DNA of 47,796 nt from Terriglobia bacterium (GTDB lineage Bacteria > Acidobacteriota > Terriglobia > Bryobacterales > Bryobacteraceae): NCBI GenBank assembly GCA_003175985.1, contig PSRJ01000303.1, forward strand, positions 1 to 47,796, written 5' to 3'. The position numbers and the translations under genes were made by a program. Shown one piece after another: positions 17,633 to 25,812 of this stretch (its first letter is position 1; each line of letters opens with the position of its first letter). Under the pieces are notes generated by a model. That model made no database searches and was not told the DNA's origin. It worked only from the letters and a program-made list of their open reading frames with translations.

Positions 17633-18264
17633 ACCGGCACAAAGCGCACGTGGTCTCCAATACCGAGCCGCGCGGGCGGGTCCGCGCCGGGATCGAAAAG
17701 GCGCAGGCTGGTGCTCCCGATGATGCGCCACCCGCCCGGCGATTCCACGGGATAAATGCCGGCCTGGCTGCCGCCGATCGCAATGCTTCCGGCCGGAACG
17801 CGCTTTCGCGGCGCGCTCAGCCGTGGAGTAGCCAACGCCGGAGGCAGACCGCCCAGGTAAGGAAATCCCGGAGAAAAACCCAGAAAGTAGACCAGGTAAA
17901 GCGCGGAGGAATGCAACTCCACGACACGGGAGGCTGTCAATCCGGTGTGCCGGGCCACATCTTCCAGGTCGGGACCAGCGGACCCACCGTACGAAACCTG
18001 GATCTCTAAGATCCTCGCTTCCTGTTCTGTTTTTTCGAGCGCCAGTGACATCCTCGCGCGAACGAGTTCTTCGATATCCCGGTGACTGCGCCGGCGCGGG
18101 TCGAAATCGATTAGAACCGAGGCATAAGCGGGATGCAGATTCAGGACAGCGGGGGCCGCCTGCAAATGCTCGACCAAAGCCCGTACCTGGCGGTGCGCTT
18201 CCAGAGAGATTTCGCTCCCGAAGGAGACAAGAAGCGAGCGGTCGCTCGCCGGACGGATCTCCAC
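17629..18264 (-). CDS. pxpB: 5-oxoprolinase subunit B (KipI-like)
   Basis: A 211-residue cytoplasmic subunit. Family features: the N-terminal PASDRSLLVSFGSEISLEAH, a central ILEIQVSYGGSAGPDLEDVA stretch, and YFLGFSPGFPYLGGLPPALA followed by TPRLSAPRKRVPAGSIAIGG, the core KipI/PxpB motif, with GIYPVESPGGWRIIGST. It overlaps pxpC by 4 bases and begins 3 bases after the SUMF1-like gene ends, so all four are probably one transcript. Together PxpABC hydrolyse 5-oxo-L-proline with ATP, a damage-repair step for spontaneous glutamine or glutamate cyclisation. A regulatory KipI-like role is less likely because pxpA and pxpC are adjacent. Confidence 0.93.
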   Translation of the reverse strand: MEIRPASDRSLLVSFGSEISLEAHRQVRALVEHLQAAPAVLNLHPAYASVLIDFDPRRRSHRDIEELVRARMSLALEKTEQEARILEIQVSYGGSAGPDLEDVARHTGLTASRVVELHSSALYLVYFLGFSPGFPYLGGLPPALATPRLSAPRKRVPAGSIAIGGSQAGIYPVESPGGWRIIGSTSLRLFDPGADPPARLGIGDHVRFVPV

Positions 18265-18267
18265 GGC

Positions 18268-19152
18268 TTACTCCTGAACACAGCGAAACCCGATATCGGC
18301 GAACCTGCTTTCAGGTCCGGTCCGGCCGCGCTGCGCCGCGCGCAGAAAGCTCGCGGCTCTGCTCCACGCGCCTCCCCGCGTTGCTCGTAAGCCCGTCGGC
18401 TGCCCGGGGCCGCTCGGGTTTTCAGCAGGATTCGCAGAAGGCAGAGTGGCGTAATAGCCTTCGGCATACCAGTCGGCCACCCACTCCCAAGCGTTCCCCG
18501 CCATGTCATACAACCCCCACGCGTTCGGCGGGTAGTTGCGGACCGGCGAGGTGCCTTTCCAATCACTCTCCCGGTAGTTGGCCTTCGCGGGTGCGATTTC
18601 GCTGCCCCAGGGGAATTTCAGCCCGTCCTTGCCGGCCCGGGCAGCGAACTCCCATTCAGCCTCGGCCGGAAGGCGGCCGCCGATCCACTCGCAATAGGCC
18701 GACGCATCATACCAGTTCACGTTGACGGCAGGATGGTCGTCCTTGCTCCAGCCGGGGTTGAACCGCGGGGCCGGGGGACGCGTCCGCTCCGGGTGTTGTT
18801 GAAGGAACCGGTTATAGGCCGCGGCAGTCACCAGCGTCTGGCCGATCCAGAAGCCCTTGGTGAGTTTGACGCGATGGCGGGGCAGTTCGCTCTTGTCACC
18901 GTCGCTATCGCCCGGCGTGGCGCCCATCCAGAACTCGCCGGGGGCGATCCACACATACGACAAGGCATCTCGCGCGTTCGTCTTTACCTTGGCACCGGAC
19001 CGCCCCGTGGTGAGGCGATAGACGAGGAGTCCCACGGCCAAGCCCGCGACTGCCAGAGCTACACCAACTCTCCACCGCCCTCGCGGGTGTCGCGCCAGGG
19101 GCGCTGCCAGTTTCCCGTCCTTTCGCCTATGGCTGATTGAGGTATCGGTCAT
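18268..19152 (-). CDS. Membrane-anchored SUMF1/FGE-fold protein, probably non-catalytic
   Basis: A 294-residue protein. A basic N-terminus is followed by one membrane helix (about 27-46, VGVALAVAGLAVGLLVYRL), then a single FGE-sulfatase (SUMF1) domain: APGEFWMGATPGDSDGDKSE, RHRVKLTKGFWIGQTLVT, NVNWYDASAYCEWIGGRLPA, EAEWEFAARAG, NAWGLYDMAGNAWEWVADWY and RFADIGFRCVQE. True formylglycine-generating enzymes use a Cys pair in the RGGSW...RCAAR region. Here that stretch reads RGGAWSRAASFLRAAQRGR, without Cys, so sulfatase activation is unlikely. Related SUMF1 domains bind ligands or act in other oxidations. The domain should face the periplasm. It leads the pxp operon, an unusual partner. No role is assigned. 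Confidence 0.88.
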   Translation of the reverse strand: MTDTSISHRRKDGKLAAPLARHPRGRWRVGVALAVAGLAVGLLVYRLTTGRSGAKVKTNARDALSYVWIAPGEFWMGATPGDSDGDKSELPRHRVKLTKGFWIGQTLVTAAAYNRFLQQHPERTRPPAPRFNPGWSKDDHPAVNVNWYDASAYCEWIGGRLPAEAEWEFAARAGKDGLKFPWGSEIAPAKANYRESDWKGTSPVRNYPPNAWGLYDMAGNAWEWVADWYAEGYYATLPSANPAENPSGPGQPTGLRATRGGAWSRAASFLRAAQRGRTGPESRFADIGFRCVQE

Positions 19153-19212
19153 TTCTCCCGTATCGTATCAGGCAGCGCACGACCGCCGGTACGGGAATCC
19201 GGAGAATAAGAA

Positions 19213-19228
19213 GCAGCCGGGCGGCTGC
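19213..19228 (-). terminator. Rho-independent terminator after the receiver gene
   Basis: Read on the minus strand, GCAGCC-GCCC-GGCTGC forms a 6-base GC stem with a 4-base loop, followed by the T-rich TTCTTATTCT, 14 bases after the stop of the response-regulator gene. Stem strength and tail fit an intrinsic terminator. Confidence 0.55.
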
Positions 19229-19242
19229 GGTCCGTTTAGCGG

Positions 19243-19656
19243 TTAGAAACCGGCTTTTACTTTAGCCGGCCGGCTCAACAGGGTGCTCATCTTCTGCCGC
19301 AGCTCTTCGACGCTAAAGGGCTTGGACAACAAAGAGTGGCCCTTTTCTACGACATATTTTTGCACCACCTGAGTATTGTCGTATCCGGAGATATACAAAA
19401 CTTTCAGATCGGGCTGCAGAGCAGTGAGTTTGTCGGCCAGCATCGGCCCGCTCATCCCGGGAGCCACCACATCGGTGATCAGCATCTCGACTGGCTCCTC
19501 CAGGTTTTTGTAAAGCGTCAGCGCGTGTTCCCCGCTGTCAGCGGTAAGTGCCCTATATCCGAACTGAGACACCATAGCGCCCACCAGCTTGCGGATTTCC
19601 GGTTCATCGTCAACGACGAGAATGGTTTTCCTGCTTTCACCTTCTGGCATGAACAC
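19243..19656 (-). CDS. Single-domain response regulator (CheY-like receiver)
   Basis: A 137-residue lone receiver domain without an output domain. ILVVDDEPE supplies the acidic pair, Asp62 in LITDVVAPGMSG is the phosphorylation site, Ser90 in VLYISGYD and Lys112 in LLSKPFS complete the active site. The VVAPGMSG and ISGYDN motifs resemble receivers attached to hybrid histidine kinases. It would signal by protein contact or act as a phospho-relay. No kinase lies nearby. It is divergent from the aminotransferase at 19735 and has its own terminator, so it is probably monocistronic. Confidence 0.93.
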   Translation of the reverse strand: MFMPEGESRKTILVVDDEPEIRKLVGAMVSQFGYRALTADSGEHALTLYKNLEEPVEMLITDVVAPGMSGPMLADKLTALQPDLKVLYISGYDNTQVVQKYVVEKGHSLLSKPFSVEELRQKMSTLLSRPAKVKAGF

Positions 19657-19734
19657 TGATTCTACTCGCCAAGGAATATAGCAGCAACGTTACCCATAGG
19701 TACTATGTGAGAATATGCACTTACACTGCGTCAT

Positions 19735-20895
19735 ATGAGTATTGCGCGAACGATCGGCGAGCAACTCGAGCGGGCTTCCTGGATCCGGCGTATGTTTGAA
19801 ATCGGGATCCAATTGCGGAACGAGCGCGGCGCGGAAAATGTATTCGATTTTTCGCTCGGAAACCCCGAAGTAGAGCCTCCCGAGGCGGTGATCGATGCGT
19901 TGCGGCGCGTGGTGGCGGAAAACCGGCCCCGCAGCCACGGGTATATGCCGAACGCCGGCTTCCCAGGGACGCGATCCGCAATTGCCGCCAACCTCGCGAG
20001 ACGCACCGGTCTCCCGTTTCGCGGTGACGATATTCTGATGACCAACGGCGCAGCGGGCGCGATCAACGTCCTATTGAAATCGATTCTCGATCCGGGCGAC
20101 GAAGTAATTCTGCTCAATCCATATTTTCCCGAGTACCGTTTTTACGTGGAGAATCACGGGGGCCGAGTGGTTACCGCCGAGACCGATGACCGCTTCCAGC
20201 CCGACGCGGATTCGATCGCGCGGGCGATCACGCCGCGAACCAAGGCGGTCATTCTGAATTCGCCGAATAACCCTACCGGGGCCGTATATACCTCGGAGAC
20301 ATTGAGGGAGCTGGAGAGCGTAATTCACGGGCCGATGCTGGCGATCAGCGATGAACCCTATCGCCCGCTAGTGTACGATGGCCTGCGAGTTCCGGAGACA
20401 TTGACGATTCTTTCGCGCGCGGTACTGGCGTGGTCGTGGTCAAAGGCCATGGCGATTTCTGGTGAGCGCATCGGATACCTGGCGATTCCGCCGCATCTTC
20501 CGGAAGCTCCTTCGCTGCGGAACGCCTGCACCTTTGCCAACCGCATCCTGGGATACATCAACGCTCCGGCTCTTTGGCAACTGGTGGTGGAGCAAGTGCC
20601 GGAGGCCACAGTGGACGTGACACATTACGAAGCCAAGCGGAACCGGTTGTGTGACGCGCTCACCGCGATGGGCTACGATGCGCCTCGCCCGCAAGGAAGC
20701 TTTTACGTGTTTCCCAAGACTCCCATCGCCGACGACGTGGCGTTCATTCGCATCCTCCAGGAAGAAGGGATTCTGGCGGTTCCGGGATCGGGCTTTGGCC
20801 GCTCCGGCTATATGCGTCTCTCGCTCACGATTGGGGAAGACAGTCTCGAACGGTCGCTCGCGGGATTCGGACGCGCACTGCGAAAAGTATGCTGA
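19735..20895 (+). CDS. PLP-dependent class I aminotransferase
   Basis: A 386-residue fold-type I enzyme. FDFSLGNPEVEPPEAVIDAL and HGYMPNAGFPGTRSAIAANL form the N-terminal signature, and ILMTNGAAGAINVLLKSILD the phosphate-binding region. VILNSPNNPTGAVYT carries the PLP-binding Asn, MLAISDEPYRPLVYD the Asp/Tyr pair, and SWSKAMAISGERIGY the Schiff-base Lys. GYMRLSLTIGED holds the substrate Arg. The ISDEPYRPL and SKAMAISGERIGY variants differ from the other aminotransferase in this window (10 kb), so the two are distinct subfamilies, not recent duplicates. The substrate is unknown. No strong ribosome site precedes the ATG. It overlaps the next gene by 7 bases, so they are coupled. Confidence 0.9.
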   Translation: MSIARTIGEQLERASWIRRMFEIGIQLRNERGAENVFDFSLGNPEVEPPEAVIDALRRVVAENRPRSHGYMPNAGFPGTRSAIAANLARRTGLPFRGDDILMTNGAAGAINVLLKSILDPGDEVILLNPYFPEYRFYVENHGGRVVTAETDDRFQPDADSIARAITPRTKAVILNSPNNPTGAVYTSETLRELESVIHGPMLAISDEPYRPLVYDGLRVPETLTILSRAVLAWSWSKAMAISGERIGYLAIPPHLPEAPSLRNACTFANRILGYINAPALWQLVVEQVPEATVDVTHYEAKRNRLCDALTAMGYDAPRPQGSFYVFPKTPIADDVAFIRILQEEGILAVPGSGFGRSGYMRLSLTIGEDSLERSLAGFGRALRKVC

Positions 20896-21500
20896 ACCAC
20901 TCCTTTACGCGCGCCGAACAGGCCGTTTTCCGCCGCCTGTCGACGCCCGAAAAGATTCAAAAGTTTCTGGACGAGCTGGGCTACAACAAGGAGAGACATG
21001 GCGAGACCTGCCGCTCGCCGCGCCGTGTTTTGCGCGACCGCGTCGCCCAGTGCATGGAAGGAGCCCTCTTCGGGGCCGCGGCGCTACGCATCATCGGATT
21101 TCCACCGCTGCTGCTCGACCTGGAGGCGGTGCGCGATGACGATCACGTGCTGGCGATTTTTCGCGTGCGCGGATGCTGGGGCGCGGTCGCGAAATCCAAC
21201 TACTCGGGGCTGCGCTACCGCGAGCCGGTCTACCGCACGCTGCGCGAGCTGGCGATGTCCTACTTCGAGCACTATTACAATCCCGCGCGCGAGAAGACCC
21301 TGCGGAACTATTCACGGCCGGTCAATCTGCAGCGGTTCGATCCTATTTGCTGGATGACCGCCGAAGAGGATCTCTGGGCAATTCCCGAATATCTCACCAC
21401 CATCGCGCACCGCCCGCTGATTCCATCGGCCCTCATCCCGCAATTGGGGCGGGTGGACCAGCGGCTTTACCATGCGGGACGGTTTGGGTCCGTTGAGTAA
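20889..21500 (+). CDS. Conserved protein, possible transglutaminase-like fold
   Basis: A 203-residue soluble protein without signal peptide. The conserved-looking core is RDRVAQCMEGALFGAAALRI (Cys55), then LEAVRDDDHVLAIFRV (His86, acidic run before it) and GCWGAVAKSNYSGLRYREPV, with LRELAMSYFEHYYN later. A Cys at the start of a helix followed by an Asp-His strand is the layout of papain/transglutaminase-like cores, but the order and spacing only suggest this. The start overlaps the aminotransferase stop by 7 bases, so the two proteins are probably made together. No function is assigned. Confidence 0.75.
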   Translation: MLNHSFTRAEQAVFRRLSTPEKIQKFLDELGYNKERHGETCRSPRRVLRDRVAQCMEGALFGAAALRIIGFPPLLLDLEAVRDDDHVLAIFRVRGCWGAVAKSNYSGLRYREPVYRTLRELAMSYFEHYYNPAREKTLRNYSRPVNLQRFDPICWMTAEEDLWAIPEYLTTIAHRPLIPSALIPQLGRVDQRLYHAGRFGSVE

Positions 21501-21546
21501 GTTCTCGTGGCGGAGAGTGGCACCGATCGTGCAAACATAGGGAAGG

Positions 21547-22365
21547 ATGACCCTTGAGCCTCCACTTCGCCGCCCCCTGGGAGTTTTCGATTCGGGAGTC
21601 GGCGGGCTGACCGTTTTGCAGGCGCTTCGGCGCCACATGCCGCACCGCGATTTCATTTACCTGGGAGATACGGCGCGTGTTCCTTACGGCCGCAAACCGC
21701 CCGAAATGGTAGTGGGATTTGCCAATGAGATCGCTGACTTTCTTAATGGGATGGGAGTGGAAGGATTGGTGGTCGCTTGCAACACCGCATCGGCCGTGGC
21801 TCTGCCAAGCCTGGGGGAGCGATCTTCGGTGCCGGTGTGGGGCGTGATAGACGCAGGTGTGGAAGCCGCCACACGGGCTACGCGCAGCGGGAGCGTGGGC
21901 GTAATCGGCACCAAGGGCGCGATCGGCAGCCGTGCCTATCAGCGGCGCCTCGAATCACGCGGTATCCGGGTCTGGGCACGGGCTTGTCCCATGTTGGTCC
22001 ATGTGGTGGAAGAAGGACTGGCCGAATCGGTGGAAGCCGAGCTGCTGGTGACACAGTATCTCAGCGGCCGGCCGGAAATCGATACCCTGATCCTGGGTTG
22101 CACACACTATCCGCTGCTGCGCCGCGTGTTGCAGCGCGCAGTAGGGGAAGAAGTGACGCTGGTGGATAGCGCCGAAGTTACGGCGGAGGCGGTGCGATCG
22201 GCGTTCGAACCACCGCCGCGTTCTTTCGCCCAAGGCCGAGTGGTTCACTTCGTAACCGGCGATCCGGCGGCGTTCGCGCATACCGCCGCGGTGATCGGCG
22301 GCGTGGAAGGCGAGATCATTTCGCTGCCCGTGACCGAACTGGCGGCGGCCGTCGCGGGAATTTAG
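21547..22365 (+). CDS. murI: Glutamate racemase
   Basis: A 272-residue PLP-independent racemase making D-glutamate for peptidoglycan. GVFDSGVGGLTVLQALRRH holds catalytic Asp15 and Ser16, FIYLGDTARVPYG follows, Cys78 in VVACNTASAVALP and Cys185 in LILGCTHYPLL are the two catalytic cysteines. GGGAAGG-like purines (AGGGAAGG) sit right before the ATG at 21547. It begins 46 bases after the previous gene. Its last 4 bases overlap the convergent DUF2007 gene. It supports cell-wall synthesis together with the dcw cluster in this window, though it is 10 kb away from ftsZ. Confidence 0.95.
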   Translation: MTLEPPLRRPLGVFDSGVGGLTVLQALRRHMPHRDFIYLGDTARVPYGRKPPEMVVGFANEIADFLNGMGVEGLVVACNTASAVALPSLGERSSVPVWGVIDAGVEAATRATRSGSVGVIGTKGAIGSRAYQRRLESRGIRVWARACPMLVHVVEEGLAESVEAELLVTQYLSGRPEIDTLILGCTHYPLLRRVLQRAVGEEVTLVDSAEVTAEAVRSAFEPPPRSFAQGRVVHFVTGDPAAFAHTAAVIGGVEGEIISLPVTELAAAVAGI

Positions 22366-22634
22366 AAGTTCTCCTCCGAAGCAGCTTCAGCCTGAGCCGC
22401 CGCTTCCGGACCCGCCGCTTCCGCTTCCCGCAAGATCCGTTCGGCCTCCAGGAGATGCAGGCGCGCTACCCGGACGTTCGTCGGAATAGAACGGTACGGG
22501 CTCCGCACCACCACCGAGGGGATTCCGTTGGCTTCCAGGATGCCGCGAACGACATCGGCGTTCATTTCCGTCGGTAAGGTCAACAGCGTAACCATATCGA
22601 GGTCATGGCTGTCATCGCGGTCCGCGTGTACCAT
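22362..22634 (-). CDS. DUF2007-type small putative signal-transducing protein
   Basis: A 90-residue protein. VTLLTLPTEMNADVVRGILE and ANGIPSVVVRSP followed by VRVARLHLLEAERILREAE match the DUF2007 fold: a small ferredoxin-like domain in which the C-terminal EAERILREAE helix is typical. An Ala/Glu-rich tail follows (about 70-90). Family members are described as putative signal-transducing, but no biochemical role is firm. GGAG lies only 2 bases before the ATG. A later in-frame ATG (22595) would begin at MVTLLTLP, closer to the family start. It is 9 bases after the ABC ATPase gene, so it may be the last gene of the ABC operon. Confidence 0.8.
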   Translation of the reverse strand: MVHADRDDSHDLDMVTLLTLPTEMNADVVRGILEANGIPSVVVRSPYRSIPTNVRVARLHLLEAERILREAEAAGPEAAAQAEAASEENF

Positions 22635-22643
22635 ATCTCCAGA

Positions 22644-23420
22644 TTACGCCTGAAGCAGGGCATTCGCCAGCCGGAGCGGCTCGGGGGTGTGCCCAAATTC
22701 GTGCTCCACAGGCCCATACTCGACGAGGCGGCCTTCCCGGATTACGGCCACAGCGTGACAGAGGTTGGCGACGGTTTCGAGATCGTGAGAGATATACAGG
22801 ATGGCGGTCCCGAACTCGCGGTTTAACGAGCGCAACAGTTCGATGATTTCGCTCGCCGTAATCGGATCCAAGGCGCTGGTAGGCTCGTCCGCAATGAGCA
22901 GCTTTGGCCGGTGGAGCACCGCCATGGTAATCACGACGCGCTGCGCCTGGCCCACACTCAACTGGCGCGGAAACGATCTGAGGAAAGCCTTATCGGACGG
23001 CAGCCCCATGTGAGCGAGAAGCGCGCGGGCAAGTTCCCGGCCCTCCGTCCAAGGTTCACGGCGGTGCGCCTTCCACACCTCGCGAAGTTGGGTATCGAGA
23101 CGGAGCGCAGGATTCAATGCGGCCATCGGGCTCTGCAGAACCATCGCGATCTGGTTCCCCCGCAAGTGGCGAAGCTCCCCGGAGGAGGCCGACATCAGAT
23201 CGCGCCCGCAAAACCGGATGGCCCCGCGAACAGTCCCTCCGCGCAGTTCGAGCAGGCGCGGAATGGCTAACGCGACTGTGCTCTTTCCCGATCCGCTCTG
23301 TCCGATCAGCCCCAGGATTTCTCCAGCCCGCATGCTGAGCCGTACACTTTTCAACACATCGGGCTTTTCCGGGTAATCAGCCGAGATGTCGGCCCAGAGC
23401 AGGCGCTCCGTGAGATTCAT
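22644..23420 (-). CDS. Oligopeptide-type ABC transporter ATP-binding protein
   Basis: A 258-residue ATPase of the Dpp/Opp/Nik class. Walker A is IGQSGSGKST (about residue 39), the Q-loop region is NQIAMVLQSPMAALNPALRL (typical of DppD/OppD), the signature is LSVGQAQRV, Walker B is LLIADEPTSALD, and the switch His is in ILYISHDLETV. The start is the ATG at 23418-23420, which overlaps the stop of the binding-protein gene (ATGA). The longer frame upstream is not used. Only one ATPase gene is present, whereas many Dpp/Opp operons have two, so it may work as a homodimer. It powers the two permeases encoded just upstream in the same operon. Confidence 0.92.
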   Translation of the reverse strand: MNLTERLLWADISADYPEKPDVLKSVRLSMRAGEILGLIGQSGSGKSTVALAIPRLLELRGGTVRGAIRFCGRDLMSASSGELRHLRGNQIAMVLQSPMAALNPALRLDTQLREVWKAHRREPWTEGRELARALLAHMGLPSDKAFLRSFPRQLSVGQAQRVVITMAVLHRPKLLIADEPTSALDPITASEIIELLRSLNREFGTAILYISHDLETVANLCHAVAVIREGRLVEYGPVEHEFGHTPEPLRLANALLQA

Positions 23421-25021
23421 GGGCGGCCTTCCAGATACAACCTGTCCACATTCCACACCAACTGCGGGCGGAGCACGGCCGGCGCGAGGTTATGCAGCGC
23501 CGGTGAGGCGGCCACCAGAGCGTTCATGTTCAGGAGGTAGAGAACCGGAGCTTCTTCCCAGACAATCTCCTGGACGCGATCGAACAGCGTTTTCCGGCGG
23601 CCGGGATCCATGTTCGCGGCCTGCGCCCGCATGAGGCGGTCGATCTCTGCCTCCCACGTGGTAGCCGGACTTGTCTGATTGGGATTCCAGGGATGATGCG
23701 CTCCTGAACTGAGCCACACATTCATCTGTCCGTTGGGGTCGAGATCGACGTTCACCAGGCCGAGCAAACAGGTTTCGTAACGGAACGTGCCGGTGATGCG
23801 CTGGACCAGCGCCGGGAAGTCGAGTGTCACGACATTCAGCCGGATGCCCAAGGCGGCCAGATCCTGCTGGATCATCGCGGCCGCACGCTCGCGCGCCCGA
23901 TTTCCGGAATTGGTAATCACCGAAAACTCAACGATATGGCCCGCGCTGTCGCGAAGCGTGCCGCCCTCTTTGCGGAAGCCATCCGCGGCGAGCAATTCCT
24001 GCGCGCGACGCAGATCGAAGGCGTGCGGCTTCAGTTTCTGATTGAACCAGAAGCGGTTCGCAGCCGAGAACGGGCCCACACCGGCCTGCGCGTGACCCTC
24101 GTAAATGACGCGGCAGAGATCCTCACGGCGGATCGCGTGCGAGATGGCGCGCCGGAAATTGCGCGAGGCGAACCACCGTTTTTCATAGTCGGGAAGCGGC
24201 GCCGAGGGGTTTAGATTGAACCACAATATTTCGCCTTCCAGCGCCGGTCCGGCATCCCGGAACCATGCCTTCCCCCGGCTGACGATACGCGCGAACTGTT
24301 CGGCATCCATGCCGCTGAGCAAATCCAGTTCACCGCGCTCGAAGCGCAGCAGCTCGAGTTCCCGGTTTTGTTGGATCTTCAAACGCACCGCGTCGAGGTA
24401 CGGCAATCGCCGGACGCCATCCGTCTTCCAATAGTTCGGGTTGCGCGTAAGTTGCAAGTAAGATCCGGCCTTCAGTTCCGCCAGGCGAAAGGGACCGAGA
24501 ACCGCAGCCTCGTGCAATGGCGAATTGCGCGAAAGGATAGCCACCTGGTCAAAGAGCCGCAGCGCGCCCGCAATCGGCTCGGGGAAGCGGATCTCGACGG
24601 TAGATTTGTCCCGGACGATGGTTTGAATTGGCGCTGAGCCGGATCGGAAGGAATCGCCTGCCGGGGAATGCAGGTTCGGATCCATAAGAACCTGCATCGT
24701 GTACGCCACATCGTCGGCGGAGAAAGGAGTGCCATCCGAGAAACACACGCCCGTTCGCAGGTGGAAAACAATGGATCGCCCATCCTTCGAAACGTTCCAG
24801 GAGGCAGCCAGTTCCGGCTCGATCTCCTGAGTGACGCGGTTGACGCGAATCAGGACACCGCCGGTCAAATACCGGAAAGTCTCGGCGGATTCGCTGTCCG
24901 CCAGGGCCGGATGAAGGCTTCGCGGCTGGCTGCGGATGCAGAATCGCAGCTCTCCGCCCCATTGTGGCCCGGATCCCGCGGCGTTCAGCGCCACTAGAAA
25001 GAACAGCGCGGCGCTTCTCAT
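23417..25021 (-). CDS. Family 5 extracellular solute-binding protein (peptide type)
   Basis: A 534-residue periplasmic binding protein with a signal peptide (MRSAALFFLVALNAAGSG). The SBP_bac_5 fold is visible in GGELRFCIRSQPRSLHPALA, IEPELAASWNVSKDGRSIVF, HLRTGVCFSDGTPFSADDVA and VQEIVWEEAPVLYLLNMNAL near the C-terminus. FHLRTGVCFSDGTPF is the family's diagnostic motif. There is no lipobox Cys, so it is probably soluble in the periplasm. It captures short peptides or similar solutes for the permease pair. It overlaps the ATPase start (4 bases) and the upstream permease stop (25018-25021), showing one operon. Confidence 0.92.
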   Translation of the reverse strand: MRSAALFFLVALNAAGSGPQWGGELRFCIRSQPRSLHPALADSESAETFRYLTGGVLIRVNRVTQEIEPELAASWNVSKDGRSIVFHLRTGVCFSDGTPFSADDVAYTMQVLMDPNLHSPAGDSFRSGSAPIQTIVRDKSTVEIRFPEPIAGALRLFDQVAILSRNSPLHEAAVLGPFRLAELKAGSYLQLTRNPNYWKTDGVRRLPYLDAVRLKIQQNRELELLRFERGELDLLSGMDAEQFARIVSRGKAWFRDAGPALEGEILWFNLNPSAPLPDYEKRWFASRNFRRAISHAIRREDLCRVIYEGHAQAGVGPFSAANRFWFNQKLKPHAFDLRRAQELLAADGFRKEGGTLRDSAGHIVEFSVITNSGNRARERAAAMIQQDLAALGIRLNVVTLDFPALVQRITGTFRYETCLLGLVNVDLDPNGQMNVWLSSGAHHPWNPNQTSPATTWEAEIDRLMRAQAANMDPGRRKTLFDRVQEIVWEEAPVLYLLNMNALVAASPALHNLAPAVLRPQLVWNVDRLYLEGRP

Positions 25022-25812
25022 ACATTGTGCTTATCGGCGGAAACTGCCCAATACAAACAGGCCACAACCAGAATAAGAATCACCGCTGGAGCGAGCACCC
25101 AGGGATGGGTAATCATCGCCGGTACGCTCTCCAACTCGCGCAACAGGCTGCCCCAGGAAGGCAGCGGCTCGGGAACCCCCAATCCGAGGAGACCCAGATT
25201 CGCTTCCGCCAGCAGGTAGGCCGGAATGGCGATCAGAAACTGAGCCGAGACAAGAGGAATCAGGTTCGGCGCCAAATGGACCAGCGCCAGCCGCGTGCCG
25301 CGGCAGCCGGAAGCGCGCGCCAGCAGCACAAAATCCGAGCCCAGGTGCTGTTTCAGGGCCGCCAGCATGACTCGGGAAGGCCCGGCCCACCCGAGCGCGC
25401 CCAGCAGGCCGAAGGACACCAGCGCGGCGGCCAGAGAAGGGGCGTTCAGCGGTAGCAGCGCGCGCGCCGCGAGCAAGAGGAAGATCCAGGGAAGGGAAAG
25501 GAACAGGTCGGCAGCAGCCAGCAGCAAACGTTCACACCAGCCGCTGGAAGCGGCCAATAGCGCAATTACCAAGGCCAGGACAACCGAGACCAGCGCCGCC
25601 GACGGCGCAAGCAGTAAAGAGACGCGGGCGCCATACAGGAGCCGCGAGAAACGGTCACGGCCGAGCGCATCGGTCCCCAAGGGATGACTGCGGCTGGCAG
25701 CGCCATTCGGCGCGTCGCGAAACTGAGTGGCATAGGAGTACGGAGCCACAAAATCCGCCAGCAGGGACAGGGCAAACACCGCTGCCAGAAGAATCACGGC
25801 CGCCTTGCGCAT
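25018..25812 (-). CDS. Oligopeptide-type ABC permease, DppC-like
   Basis: A 264-residue inner-membrane protein with about six helices. FRDAPNGAASRSHPLGTDAL followed by GRDRFSRLLYGARVSLLLA is the hallmark N-terminal loop of the DppC/OppC permeases. The EAA-type loop (about 200) reads LLAEANLGLLGLGVPEPLPS, again DppC-like. Its start at 25812 shares one base with the stop of the DppB-like gene and its stop overlaps the binding-protein start by 4 bases. Confidence 0.9.
   Translation of the reverse strand: MRKAAVILLAAVFALSLLADFVAPYSYATQFRDAPNGAASRSHPLGTDALGRDRFSRLLYGARVSLLLAPSAALVSVVLALVIALLAASSGWCERLLLAAADLFLSLPWIFLLLAARALLPLNAPSLAAALVSFGLLGALGWAGPSRVMLAALKQHLGSDFVLLARASGCRGTRLALVHLAPNLIPLVSAQFLIAIPAYLLAEANLGLLGLGVPEPLPSWGSLLRELESVPAMITHPWVLAPAVILILVVACLYWAVSADKHNV

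Noticed and set aside
9486..20895. The two aminotransferases (9.5 kb and 19.7 kb) as a recent duplication
   Set aside because: Their signature regions differ (GFSKTYAMTGWRMGY against SWSKAMAISGERIGY, and different Asn motifs), so they are separate subfamilies.
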